Assembly (NCBI RefSeq): GCF_030651625.1
Contig: NZ_JAUSCF010000024.1
Location: forward strand, 282,900-346,899
DNA length: 64,000 bases
Direction: 5' to 3'
DNA from: Hydrogenophaga sp.
Lineage (GTDB): Bacteria > Pseudomonadota > Gammaproteobacteria > Burkholderiales > Burkholderiaceae_C
Both the position numbers and the translations under genes were made by a program. Position 1 is the stretch's first letter; each line of letters begins with the position of its first letter. Under the pieces are notes generated by a model, which searched no databases, had not been told where the DNA came from, and saw only the letters and a program-made list of their open reading frames with translations. Below, in pieces: positions 46,266-53,882 of the stretch.

Positions 46266-47681
46266 TCACGCAGCCAGACCAGGCTCGGGTACCAACAGGC
46301 TAAACCCCACCCGGGTGGTGCCGTTGCTCGACTCGGCTGTGGGGAATCCATCGTGCATGCGGGCAATGGCTGCCACGATGGAAAGTCCCAGGCCATGATG
46401 CTGGCGCTCTGGATTGGGCTCACTTCGCGCGGAATCCACGCGAAAAAATCGGTCAAAAAGTCGCGGGAGGTGGGTGGCGTCGATGCTGGGACCGACGTTT
46501 TCCACCCAGAGTTTCACGGAATGATCATGGTCCCGCGCAATGTGCACAGACAGGCGTGAGCCCCTGTCGGCAAAACGGATGGCGTTGCCCAGCAGATTGG
46601 AGAGTGCGCGCTTGACCAGCGGCTCGTCGATTGGCAGGCTGACATCGCCTTCGATGGCTACGGTCAGACCCGATTCTTCGATGGCGGCTTCATGGAATTC
46701 CACCACCTGCTGCACCAGTTGGGCCAGGCCGACAGGCGCGCCTCGCCGGGCTTTGACCCCCCGGTCGGCCTGTGCGAGGAAGAGCATGTCGTTGACGATG
46801 GCCGCCATGCGCTGGAGTTCTTCCAGGTTGGAGGCGAGGGTTTCAGTCAGTTCTTCGGCGCTCCTCTCCCGGCTCAACGCCAGTTCGGTGTGCCCGATCA
46901 GCGTGGCCAGTGGGGTTCGGAGTTCGTGGGCCACGTCGGCATTGAAGCCTTCGAGCTGCATGTAGGTGCGCTCCACCCGGTGCATGAGGCCGTTGAACTG
47001 ATCGATCAGGGGCTGGAGTTCTTCCACCGGTTCGGGCAGCGTGAGGCGTTGCCCCAGCCGTCGCGCATCAATGGCCTTGGTTTGCGCGGCCAGATCGATC
47101 AGGGGCCGCAAACTGCACCGGACACGCCAGAAAGTGCCCCAACCCACCAGGGCAGCCCCGGCGATGACCGAGGCGATCAGAAGCATTGCCACCCGCCTGC
47201 CGGTCTTGGCGTCTTGCGTGCGATCAAGAACGAGCTGCCCCCGGTACATCGGTTCGCCACCGGCGGTGGGTACGGTGAACGCCATGGACCGTGTGATGCT
47301 TTCGGCGAGGTCGAAAGAGGGGGGCGTGTCCCGGTGAAGCGTGCTGCCATCCGCTCTTTCCACCTCCAGATAGAAGCCCGGGCTCCGCTCGGCCAGCCAA
47401 TCCAGTTTGGCCAGAACCTCTGGCTCGCCGCCGTGCTCCCTGGCTTCCCTGATCACATCCACCAGCACACCACTGTAGGTGCGCATCTGCTCTTCGTGCT
47501 TCATCTTGAAAAGCATGGTGGTGGCACCGTAGATGATGGCCAGCAGCACGCCAAGGCCAATCACCGTCTGGATGGCCAGTAGCAGAGAAAGGCGCCGGCC
47601 GATTGAATAGGCACATGGCGTTGCACCCGTTTGGGCCGCCGTTGAGTTGGTTTGCAGGGCTGTGCCGTCTGGGCGTTTCAT
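46266..47681 (-). CDS. Heavy-metal-type two-component sensor histidine kinase (CusS-like)
   Basis: A 471-residue membrane kinase. Two transmembrane helices (about 33-55 and 165-190) bound a periplasmic sensor of roughly 110 residues; then HAMP, HisKA with 'DVAHELRTPLATLIGHTELA' (His252), and HATPase with N, G1 and G2 boxes ('NLLGNAIRFAD', 'GLGLSIVAAIARMHDG'). The overall layout fits the heavy-metal sensor kinase family (TIGR01386: CusS, IrlS). No metal efflux genes lie beside it, so the ligand is open. It overlaps the response regulator by ATGA. Confidence 0.9.
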   Translation of the reverse strand: MKRPDGTALQTNSTAAQTGATPCAYSIGRRLSLLLAIQTVIGLGVLLAIIYGATTMLFKMKHEEQMRTYSGVLVDVIREAREHGGEPEVLAKLDWLAERSPGFYLEVERADGSTLHRDTPPSFDLAESITRSMAFTVPTAGGEPMYRGQLVLDRTQDAKTGRRVAMLLIASVIAGAALVGWGTFWRVRCSLRPLIDLAAQTKAIDARRLGQRLTLPEPVEELQPLIDQFNGLMHRVERTYMQLEGFNADVAHELRTPLATLIGHTELALSRERSAEELTETLASNLEELQRMAAIVNDMLFLAQADRGVKARRGAPVGLAQLVQQVVEFHEAAIEESGLTVAIEGDVSLPIDEPLVKRALSNLLGNAIRFADRGSRLSVHIARDHDHSVKLWVENVGPSIDATHLPRLFDRFFRVDSARSEPNPERQHHGLGLSIVAAIARMHDGFPTAESSNGTTRVGFSLLVPEPGLAA

Positions 47682-48358
47682 GCTCTTTCCTCCAGCACAT
47701 AGCCCATGCCCCGCACGTTGTGCAGCAATTTGGGCTTGAACGGGTCGTCCATCTTGGAGCGCAAGCGGCGCACCGCGACCTCAACCACGTTGGTGTCGGA
47801 GTCGAAATTCATGTCCCAGACCTGCTCGGCAATGGTGGTGCGCGACAGGATCTGGCCTTTTCGCCGGGCCAGAAGGGCCAGCAAGGAAAATTCTTTGGCC
47901 GTCAGATCGAGTCGCTGTCCCGCACGCCATGCCTTGCGACTGATCAGGTCCATTTCGAGGTTGCTCACCGTCATGCGAGCCGTGGCACTTTCATTCGCTG
48001 CGGGGCCACGGCGAAGCAGCGCGCCCACACGAGCGAGCAGTTCTGAAAAGGCAAATGGCTTCACAAGGTAGTCGTCTGCACCGGCCTCGAGGCCTTGCAC
48101 CCTGTCTTCGACCCTGTCGCGTGCGGTCAGCATCAGCACGGGTGTGCTGTGGCGCTGGCGCAAAGCCGAGAGAACGCCAAAGCCGTCAATGCCGGGCAGC
48201 ATGATGTCGAGCACCACCAACTGGTAGTCCCCTTCGAGTGCCAGGTAGCGACCCTCGATGCCGTCGCGTGCCACGTCCACCGTGTGCCCAGCTTCGGTGA
48301 GACCGCGCTTGACGTAGTCCGCCAGTTTGGCTTCGTCTTCAATGACCAGGATGCGCAT
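47678..48358 (-). CDS. OmpR/PhoB-family response regulator (CusR-like)
   Basis: A 226-residue regulator: receiver domain with Asp8-9 acidic pair and phosphorylated Asp51 in 'VVLDIMLPGIDG', a lysine in 'LVKPFAFSELLARV', and a C-terminal winged helix ('LDLTAKEFSLLALLARRKGQ', 'VVEVAVRRLRSKMDDPF'). The ATG at 48358 was chosen because it starts at the first receiver strand; the frame is open upstream to 48427. It is divergent from the DUF4148 gene across 186 bases, which makes that gene a likely target (inference). Confidence 0.92.
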   Translation of the reverse strand: MRILVIEDEAKLADYVKRGLTEAGHTVDVARDGIEGRYLALEGDYQLVVLDIMLPGIDGFGVLSALRQRHSTPVLMLTARDRVEDRVQGLEAGADDYLVKPFAFSELLARVGALLRRGPAANESATARMTVSNLEMDLISRKAWRAGQRLDLTAKEFSLLALLARRKGQILSRTTIAEQVWDMNFDSDTNVVEVAVRRLRSKMDDPFKPKLLHNVRGMGYVLEERA

Positions 48359-48544
48359 GGGACGTGGAGCTGACTCAGAGGTGCGATTCAAAGACGAAAT
48401 TGTCGGAGAAACAGCCCGTTGCTGCATTACGAATTGGTAATCCTCGCGTTCATGAAACGCAAGCTGCGGTTTCTAAAGTTCGTTCTGTGCCGCAAACAAA
48501 GCGGTGCAAATGTCTCTCAACCTTCACTTTGTTCAGGATCTGTC

Positions 48545-48904
48545 ATGAAATTTTCCACCCGCATCCTTGTCCCGTTTGTTCTCGTTGCTACCGCTGGGTT
48601 GGCCATGGCCCAGGAAGCTGTTCCCGATCTGCCGACTGCATCCACCTCGAGCCTGAGTCGTGCCACCGTGCTGGCAGAGGCACGTACCGCACAAGCTGCT
48701 GGTTTGATTGCACATGGTGAAGTTTTACCTGTGCAAGCCGAACGTGGTGTGGGCAAGACGCGAGATCAGGTGCGTGCAGAGTATTCGGAAGCCCGTCGCC
48801 TCGGCCTGGTAGGCACCGGTGAAATCCTGCCCATTGCCACGCCTGAGCAAGCTGAACAAATTCGCATGGCCGGTGTGCGTGCCACCCAGTTCGTCCAGAA
48901 GTGA
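48545..48904 (+). CDS. DUF4148 domain-containing small secreted protein
   Basis: A 119-residue protein with a signal peptide ('MKFSTRILVPFVLVATAGLAMAQ'-type, cleaved after AMA) and two related halves: 'LSRATVLAEARTAQAAGLIA...GEVLPV' and 'KTRDQVRAEYSEARRLGLVGTGEILP'. This V-x-A-E-x-x-x-A-R/A-x-x-G-L pattern is the DUF4148 motif, common in Burkholderiales and of unknown function. It lies divergent from a CusSR-like system. The ATG at 48545 starts the signal peptide; the same frame is open from 48419. Confidence 0.85.
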   Translation: MKFSTRILVPFVLVATAGLAMAQEAVPDLPTASTSSLSRATVLAEARTAQAAGLIAHGEVLPVQAERGVGKTRDQVRAEYSEARRLGLVGTGEILPIATPEQAEQIRMAGVRATQFVQK

Positions 48905-49679
48905 TGGCTGCCGGCATGGCCAGGGCATGCCGTGTGCTCTCTGGAGCACCCACGACCTGGTCATCGCCGCAGTGCGTTCCGAATGCGTTCCAGGCAAGTG
49001 CCGCCGCGTAAAGCAGGCGCAAGAACTGGATTTCGCCGTTGGTTGAACGCGCCCTTTTTGGCACGCTGAGCGCATCCCGCGACCCCTGTGAATGAGCTGC
49101 ACTTCATCACGGGTGACAGAGTGTGAATTCTTCGGTGATGCCTGGTTTTCGCTGCTTGCAGGGTCTTCAGTCTCCAAAATGCGCAGGATCTTTTTTGATC
49201 CTTCAGCTTGGAGTCCTGTACAGATCCGCACCCCCCGATTCCCCAGACGACCGATTGTGCTCGGCGCCATTGTTGCGGTGTCCCCTTTATGGGTTCTGAT
49301 GACAGACAGCCATCCACCGATGGCGAAACGAAATACAACTGTGGCACGGATCAGCCTCTGGTGGTGCGCCTCGCCGCCGATCGGGCGCAGCTCATCGTGG
49401 CCTTGCCGAGTGGTCACCGGATCCCCGGTATCTCTGGATGGGGCACTTCGCTCCGGAAAGCCTCGTGAACACCTCTGAACGCGATCCGTTGGGCGGCACT
49501 CACCGCCCCCCGCGGGGTCCTGGGTCGCGCTGGTTTAGGTGGCGAGGCGATGGCGCCCGGGCGCCAAATAATAGATACCGATACGCAACGCTGTGCTGCC
49601 CCGTCTGCCGCACGTACGGTTTGGGGATGTGCCGCGACAGCCTTTGCGCTTAAATGGGCACCTCTACAAGGAGGTGTCC
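48905..49679. other. 775-base stretch without a convincing gene
   Basis: Between the DUF4148 gene and the small gene at 49680. It holds two short hairpins right after the DUF4148 stop (CGGCATG/CATGCCG at 48912-48932 and GTGCTC/GAGCAC at 48934-48949), an AGGATC-TTTTTT-GATCCT hairpin (49185-49202), a possible gene remnant (49179-49468), and a GC-rich inverted segment near 49492-49520. Open frames of 70 to 230 codons exist on both strands but none looks like a known family. AT content is slightly higher than in neighbours. Confidence 0.5.
49179..49468 (+). pseudogene. Possible frameshifted remnant of a small exported protein
   Basis: One frame from the ATG at 49179 gives a basic segment and a hydrophobic run ('RRPIVLGAIVAVSPLWVL') like a signal peptide; about base 49300 a second frame continues with 'KYNCGTDQPLVVRLAADRAQ' and 'LIVALPSGHRI', which weakly recalls the start of MliC-type lysozyme inhibitors. 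Joining them needs one inserted base or two removed. The downstream piece could also be a separate 59-codon frame from 49289. This is a weak call. Confidence 0.22.
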
Positions 49680-50093
49680 ATGTTTCCTTGGTTGTTTGTC
49701 TTCGCGCCCCAGTGGCAGTTGCCGTTCAGCGGCAGTGTGGCGCAGCGGATCGACCCGCAAACCCATTGGTTTTTTGACGGAATCGATGCGTCAGCAGGCG
49801 ATGGGAGGATAGAGCGCCAGGCATTTGAAGTGGCCACTTATGGTCGGCAACTGGGACTCCTGACCGAGGTCCTGGTGGATCTGGCCGAACAGATCCCGCT
49901 CCAGTCCGAGGCGGCTGCCATGTCTTTGAAGCGTCTCAAGGCCATTCAGGCTGAAATCGAGAAGATCAAGACCAAAGACGCTGCCACCCTGGTTCAAGAC
50001 GTGGAGCTGGCGCTGGATCGTCTGAAAAAGTACCATCCAACGGAGTACCAGCGACTGGGTGAACGCATGCAGAGCCCGCCCAGACCCGACTGA
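49680..50093 (+). CDS. Conserved hypothetical protein
   Basis: A 137-residue protein I do not recognise by function. It starts with a hydrophobic-aromatic segment 'MFPWLFVFAPQWQLPFSG', then 'IDPQTHWFFDGI', and a helical C-terminal half with heptad-like spacing ('AAAMSLKRLKAIQAEIEKIK', 'LVQDVELALDRLKKYHPTEY') that looks like a coiled coil. The start is secured by an excellent Shine-Dalgarno AAGGAGGTG (49668-49676) just before the ATG at 49680; the frame is open to 49593. A strong ribosome binding site suggests high translation. It is convergent with the DASS transporter. Confidence 0.75.
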   Translation: MFPWLFVFAPQWQLPFSGSVAQRIDPQTHWFFDGIDASAGDGRIERQAFEVATYGRQLGLLTEVLVDLAEQIPLQSEAAAMSLKRLKAIQAEIEKIKTKDAATLVQDVELALDRLKKYHPTEYQRLGERMQSPPRPD

Positions 50094-50108
50094 AGCCGCT
50101 CCTGGGGA

Positions 50109-51611
50109 TCAGCCGGTCAGGGACGCGCCCAGCCAATGAACGAGGGTGGCGATGACCAGCAACGAGAGCAGGTTCAGGGCGAACCCTGCCTTCATCATGT
50201 CGGTCATGGCCACTTGTCCTGAACCATAAATGATGGCGTTGGGGGGGGTGGCCACGGGCAGCATGAACGCACAGCTCGCGGCCAGGGCCACCGCCATGAG
50301 CAGGGGCAGTGGCGCGACCCCCAGGCCCACCGCTGCGGCCGCCATCACCGGCATCAGTGTGTTGGCAACCGCCGTGTTGCTGGTGAGTTCGGTCAGGAAA
50401 ATGACCAGCGTGGTCACCGACAGCAGCACCCAGAACAAGGGTACACCGGCCAGTGCTGAAAAACCTGAAGCCAGCCAGGCGTCCACGCCATGGGTGCTGA
50501 TGGCGGTGGCCAGACTGAGCCCACCGCCAAACAGCAAGAGGATGCCCCAGGGCAGCTTGACCGCCGTTTCCCAGTCCATGGCGAAGCTGCGCTGGCGAAT
50601 GTCGACGGGCAGGACAAACAGGAGCAGGGCGCCAGTCATGGCGATGGCTGCGTCGGTCAACTGGGGGAGGTCGAGCCACTGTGACAATGGCAGGCGCAGC
50701 ATCCAGCCGGTTGCCGTGAGGCCAAAGACCACGAGCACGATGGCTTCTCCGCGGCTCATTGGCGCGCTGCTGCTCAGGTCGCTCAGGAGGGTTTCGCGGG
50801 TGCTGGCATCGACCTTCAGGCGGACCGGAAACGCCACCTTCACAAGCCAGAGCCAGGTCAGCGGCAGCAGTACCATCACCAGGGGAAGGCCCATGGCCAT
50901 CCAACCCAGCATGGTGATCTCCATGCCGAGCTGCTCGCGGGCAAAGCTCGCCAGAATCAGGTTCGGAGGCGAACCGATGAGGGTGCCCAGCCCACCGATG
51001 GAGGCGCCGTAGGCGATGCCCAGCAGCAGGCAGGTGCGGAAGTGTCGGAGTGAGAGCTGCTCAGTCGGGTCGCTCAGGGGCGTGCGATCCTGCAGCAACT
51101 GGATCACGCTCAGACCCACTGGCAGCATCATCATCGCTGCGGCGGTGTTCGATATCCACATGCTCATGAAGGCCGTGGCTGTCATGAAACCTGCCACCAG
51201 TCGAGCTGGCGAGGTACCCACCATCCGCACGATGGAAAGGCCGAGCCGCGTGTGCAGCCCCCAGCGTTGCATGCCCAGTCCGATGATGAAGCCGCCCATG
51301 AAGAGGAAGATGATGTCGGAGGCATAGGGCTGCAGCGTCTGAGCTGTGCTTTGCACGCCAGAAAGCGGAAAGGCCACCACCGGAAGCAGGGCGGTCGCAG
51401 GCAGTGGAATCGCCTCGGTCATCCACCAGACCGCCATCCAGACCCCCAGCCCAGTCGTGATACGGCCCGCCTGGCTGAGTGCTTCGCCGTGGGGAAGCAG
51501 CCAAAGGCACAACAGGAACAGCACCGGGCCAGCGACCAGACCCGCGAAAGACACGCGAGATTGCCATCGTTCTTCGGTTGGGCCAGGTTGGAGCAATGCG
51601 GATTCAGACAT
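50109..51611 (-). CDS. DASS/SLC13 family anion:sodium symporter
   Basis: A 500-residue protein with 11-12 predicted helices. The family motifs are seen: 'WWMTEAIPLPATALLPVVAFPL', 'IIFLFMGGFIIGLGMQRWGLH', 'MWISNTAAAMMMLPVGLSVI' with the SNT sodium-site motif, and the second repeat 'ELTSNTAVANTLMPVMAAAA'. DASS carriers import di- or tricarboxylates (or sulfate) with sodium. The start at 51611 was chosen at 'MSESALLQ'; another ATG lies eight codons upstream. No regulator or enzyme for a given acid stands beside it, so the substrate is open. Confidence 0.92.
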   Translation of the reverse strand: MSESALLQPGPTEERWQSRVSFAGLVAGPVLFLLCLWLLPHGEALSQAGRITTGLGVWMAVWWMTEAIPLPATALLPVVAFPLSGVQSTAQTLQPYASDIIFLFMGGFIIGLGMQRWGLHTRLGLSIVRMVGTSPARLVAGFMTATAFMSMWISNTAAAMMMLPVGLSVIQLLQDRTPLSDPTEQLSLRHFRTCLLLGIAYGASIGGLGTLIGSPPNLILASFAREQLGMEITMLGWMAMGLPLVMVLLPLTWLWLVKVAFPVRLKVDASTRETLLSDLSSSAPMSRGEAIVLVVFGLTATGWMLRLPLSQWLDLPQLTDAAIAMTGALLLFVLPVDIRQRSFAMDWETAVKLPWGILLLFGGGLSLATAISTHGVDAWLASGFSALAGVPLFWVLLSVTTLVIFLTELTSNTAVANTLMPVMAAAAVGLGVAPLPLLMAVALAASCAFMLPVATPPNAIIYGSGQVAMTDMMKAGFALNLLSLLVIATLVHWLGASLTG

Positions 51612-51781
51612 CGAAACAGGATAAACGGCCCGCACCTGTGTCTGTCCTGACCTGTATCAAGGGTTCGGGCCCGATAGGGATGGACACTGTGCACCTTTGC
51701 TTGCCTTGTGCATGGCTTGTCTCAACTGGCGCGTCCGTTCCGGTCTCGTCCACTCTTTCGCGTCGCCACATACCGCCGCCC

Positions 51782-52398
51782 ATGTCATCTGCCGCCACGC
51801 AACTGCCAAGCATGCACCGACCGCACGAGGACGTGCAGGCCTTGCTCGCAGGCACCTTGTTTGTTGCCCTGGGTGTGGTCATGTTTCAGCAGACCGGGCT
51901 GCTCACCGGAGGCACGGCAGGGTTGGCATTCTTGCTGCACTACGCCACGGGCTGGAGTTTCAGCGTGGTGTTCTTCTCAATCAACCTGCCTTTCTACGCC
52001 CTGGCGGTGCGTCGCATGGGATGGGCTTCACGCTCAAGACCTTTGCTGCGGTTGCGTTGCTGGCCGCGTTTGTGCACTGGCTACCTCTCTGGATCACCTT
52101 CGGCAGGCTGAGCACCGGTTTTGTGGCGATGTTGGGCGGTTTGCTGATGGGCACGGGCATGTTGATGTTGTTTCGCCACCGGGCCAGTCTGGGCGGCTTC
52201 AATGTGCTGGTGCTCTTCGCACAGGAGCGATTCGGATGGCGCGCAGGTCACCTGCAGATGGCAATGGATTGTGCAATCGTGCTGGCCGCTTTTCTGGTGG
52301 TTGGCTGGCAGCAGGTTGGCTGGTCCGTGCTGGGCGCGGTGGTGCTCAATCTGACGATCGCCATCAACCACCGGCCTGGACGCTACATGGCCATGTAG
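51782..52398 (+). pseudogene. YitT-family membrane protein gene with a single-base frameshift
   Basis: The first frame (51782 on) encodes 'MSSAATQLPSMHRPHEDVQA', then 'FQQTGLLTGGTAGLAFLLHY' and 'FYALAVRRMGWA'. At about 52028 the similarity moves to another frame, which gives 'FTLKTFAAVALLAAFVHWLP', 'GGFNVLVLFAQERFGWRAG' and 'INHRPGRYMAM', ending at 52398. Total length 617 is one base short of a multiple of three; adding one base in GGGCTTCACG restores a full YitT-type protein of about 205 residues with five or six helices. Both halves keep good codon use, so this is either a very recent mutation or a sequencing error. Confidence 0.85.
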
Positions 52399-52495
52399 GC
52401 TCCCTTCAGTCCACCCCTGCTTGCCGCGGGCATGCAATGCGTTGAGCCTGGGGGTTTGGTGCGAGTGCCGTGTTCAATGGTGGCAGACTCAGCGC

Positions 52496-53068
52496 ATGGG
52501 TATTTTTCAATCGGCGTCGGCAGGGCGTCTTTCCATGTCGTGGTCTGCAGGTGTGCTTTTGCTCCTTGGACCTTTTGTGGTTGTGCAGGCTGCGAGTGTT
52601 TCAGTCCAGGACCGGGCCAATAAAAACAGCAGCGGCGACAGGGTGTATCTGGCCAAAGTGACCCGGGTGTTCGATGGGGACACTTTGTGGGTACGTCCCC
52701 TCTCCGGAGGTCGCTACCGAAAATTGCGTCTGGATGGCATTGATGCCCCGGAAATCTGTCAGACCGGTGGCGTGGCATCACGGGATGCGCTCGCTGCCAT
52801 GGTGACGGCGCAGGAGGTACTCGTGGAAGTGCGTCGCTACGACGACTATGGCCGGGCGTTGGTGCGTGTGAGCGTGCGCGGTGAAGATGTTTCGGCTCGC
52901 CTGGTCAGCGCTGGTCACGCCTGGTCCTACCGCTGGCGGCGCAGCCTGGGACCCTATGCCGAACAAGAAGCGGTGGCGCGGGAATACAGGAAAGGCCTGT
53001 TTTCCGATCCAGCCCCGGAACTGCCACGTGACTTCCGGCGCCGCTATGGATCCTGCCCACTGCCTTGA
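52496..53068 (+). CDS. Secreted thermonuclease (SNase-like) family nuclease
   Basis: About 190 residues. A signal peptide ('MSWSAGVLLLLGPFVVVQA') precedes a staphylococcal-nuclease fold: 'KVTRVFDGDTLWV' with the calcium-binding aspartates, 'KLRLDGIDAPEICQTGG' with the catalytic arginine and glutamate, and 'YDDYGRALVRVSV' with the second arginine. It should cut DNA/RNA outside the inner membrane. The ATG at 52496 or that at 52535 could be the start; the latter begins the signal peptide more cleanly. It stands alone after the broken YitT gene. Confidence 0.9.
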   Translation: MGIFQSASAGRLSMSWSAGVLLLLGPFVVVQAASVSVQDRANKNSSGDRVYLAKVTRVFDGDTLWVRPLSGGRYRKLRLDGIDAPEICQTGGVASRDALAAMVTAQEVLVEVRRYDDYGRALVRVSVRGEDVSARLVSAGHAWSYRWRRSLGPYAEQEAVAREYRKGLFSDPAPELPRDFRRRYGSCPLP

Positions 53069-53098
53069 GGCAGCATGCCCCGGATTCTGGAGTCTGGA

Positions 53099-53857
53099 TC
53101 AGTGCCCGCCAGTCGGGCCGCAGACCGCGCAGTGGGGATTTTGGGGCAAGGCAATTTCGTTGAAGGCCATGTCCCGGCCGTCGATCATCATCAGCCGTCC
53201 GACCAGCCGGGACCCCATGCCGCTCAGCAGCTTGAGCGCTTCGGCGGCCTGCAGTGTGCCCACGATCCCCACAAGGGGAGCGAACACCCCCATGGTGGCG
53301 CAGCGCGTTTCTTCCACGCCGGAGGTCTCAGGAAACACGCAGGCGTAGCAGGGATTGCCTGGCTGGCGGGGATCGAACACGCTGAGCTGGCCGTCCATGC
53401 GGATGGCGGCACCAGAAACCAGTGGTTTGCGGTGTGCGACACAGGCGCGGTTGATGGCGTGGCGTGTTTCAAAATTGTCTGTGCAGTCGAGCACCACGTC
53501 GGCCTGAGCTACCAGCTGATTCAACAGGTCGGGACCAGCCCGCTGGTTGATCACATTCACCACCACGTCAGGGTTGATGGCCGCGATCGCATCACGCGCC
53601 GACTCGGCCTTTGGGTGCCCCACTCGAGACAGATTGTGCGCAATCTGGCGTTGCAGGTTGGTGGCGTCGACCGTGTCGTGATCGACGATGGAAATGCGTC
53701 CGACACCGGCACTGCCCATGTAGAGCACCACCGGCGAGCCCAGGCCACCCGCTCCAACCACGAGGGCGTGAGAGGCAAGCAGTTTTTCCTGACCTTCGAC
53801 ACCCAGCTCATTGAGCAGGATGTGGCGCGAATACCGAAGAAGCTGGTCGTCGTTCAA
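53099..53857 (-). CDS. moeB: Molybdopterin-synthase/ThiS adenylyltransferase (MoeB/ThiF family)
   Basis: A 252-residue E1-like enzyme. ATP-binding 'VVGAGGLGSPVVLYMGSAGVG', 'DHDTVDATNLQRQIAH', a catalytic-type 'CTDNFETRHAIN', and zinc ligands 'CYACVFP' and 'CAVCGPTGGH'. It adenylates the C-terminal glycine of MoaD or ThiS-type proteins for sulfur transfer. No moa or thi genes are in the window, so MoeB versus ThiF is not settled. It lies 25 bases after the CtpA-type protease gene on the same strand and is probably co-transcribed. Confidence 0.9.
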   Translation of the reverse strand: MNDDQLLRYSRHILLNELGVEGQEKLLASHALVVGAGGLGSPVVLYMGSAGVGRISIVDHDTVDATNLQRQIAHNLSRVGHPKAESARDAIAAINPDVVVNVINQRAGPDLLNQLVAQADVVLDCTDNFETRHAINRACVAHRKPLVSGAAIRMDGQLSVFDPRQPGNPCYACVFPETSGVEETRCATMGVFAPLVGIVGTLQAAEALKLLSGMGSRLVGRLMMIDGRDMAFNEIALPQNPHCAVCGPTGGH

Positions 53858-53882
53858 GTGTCTGCCGCCGTGAGCAAACCGC

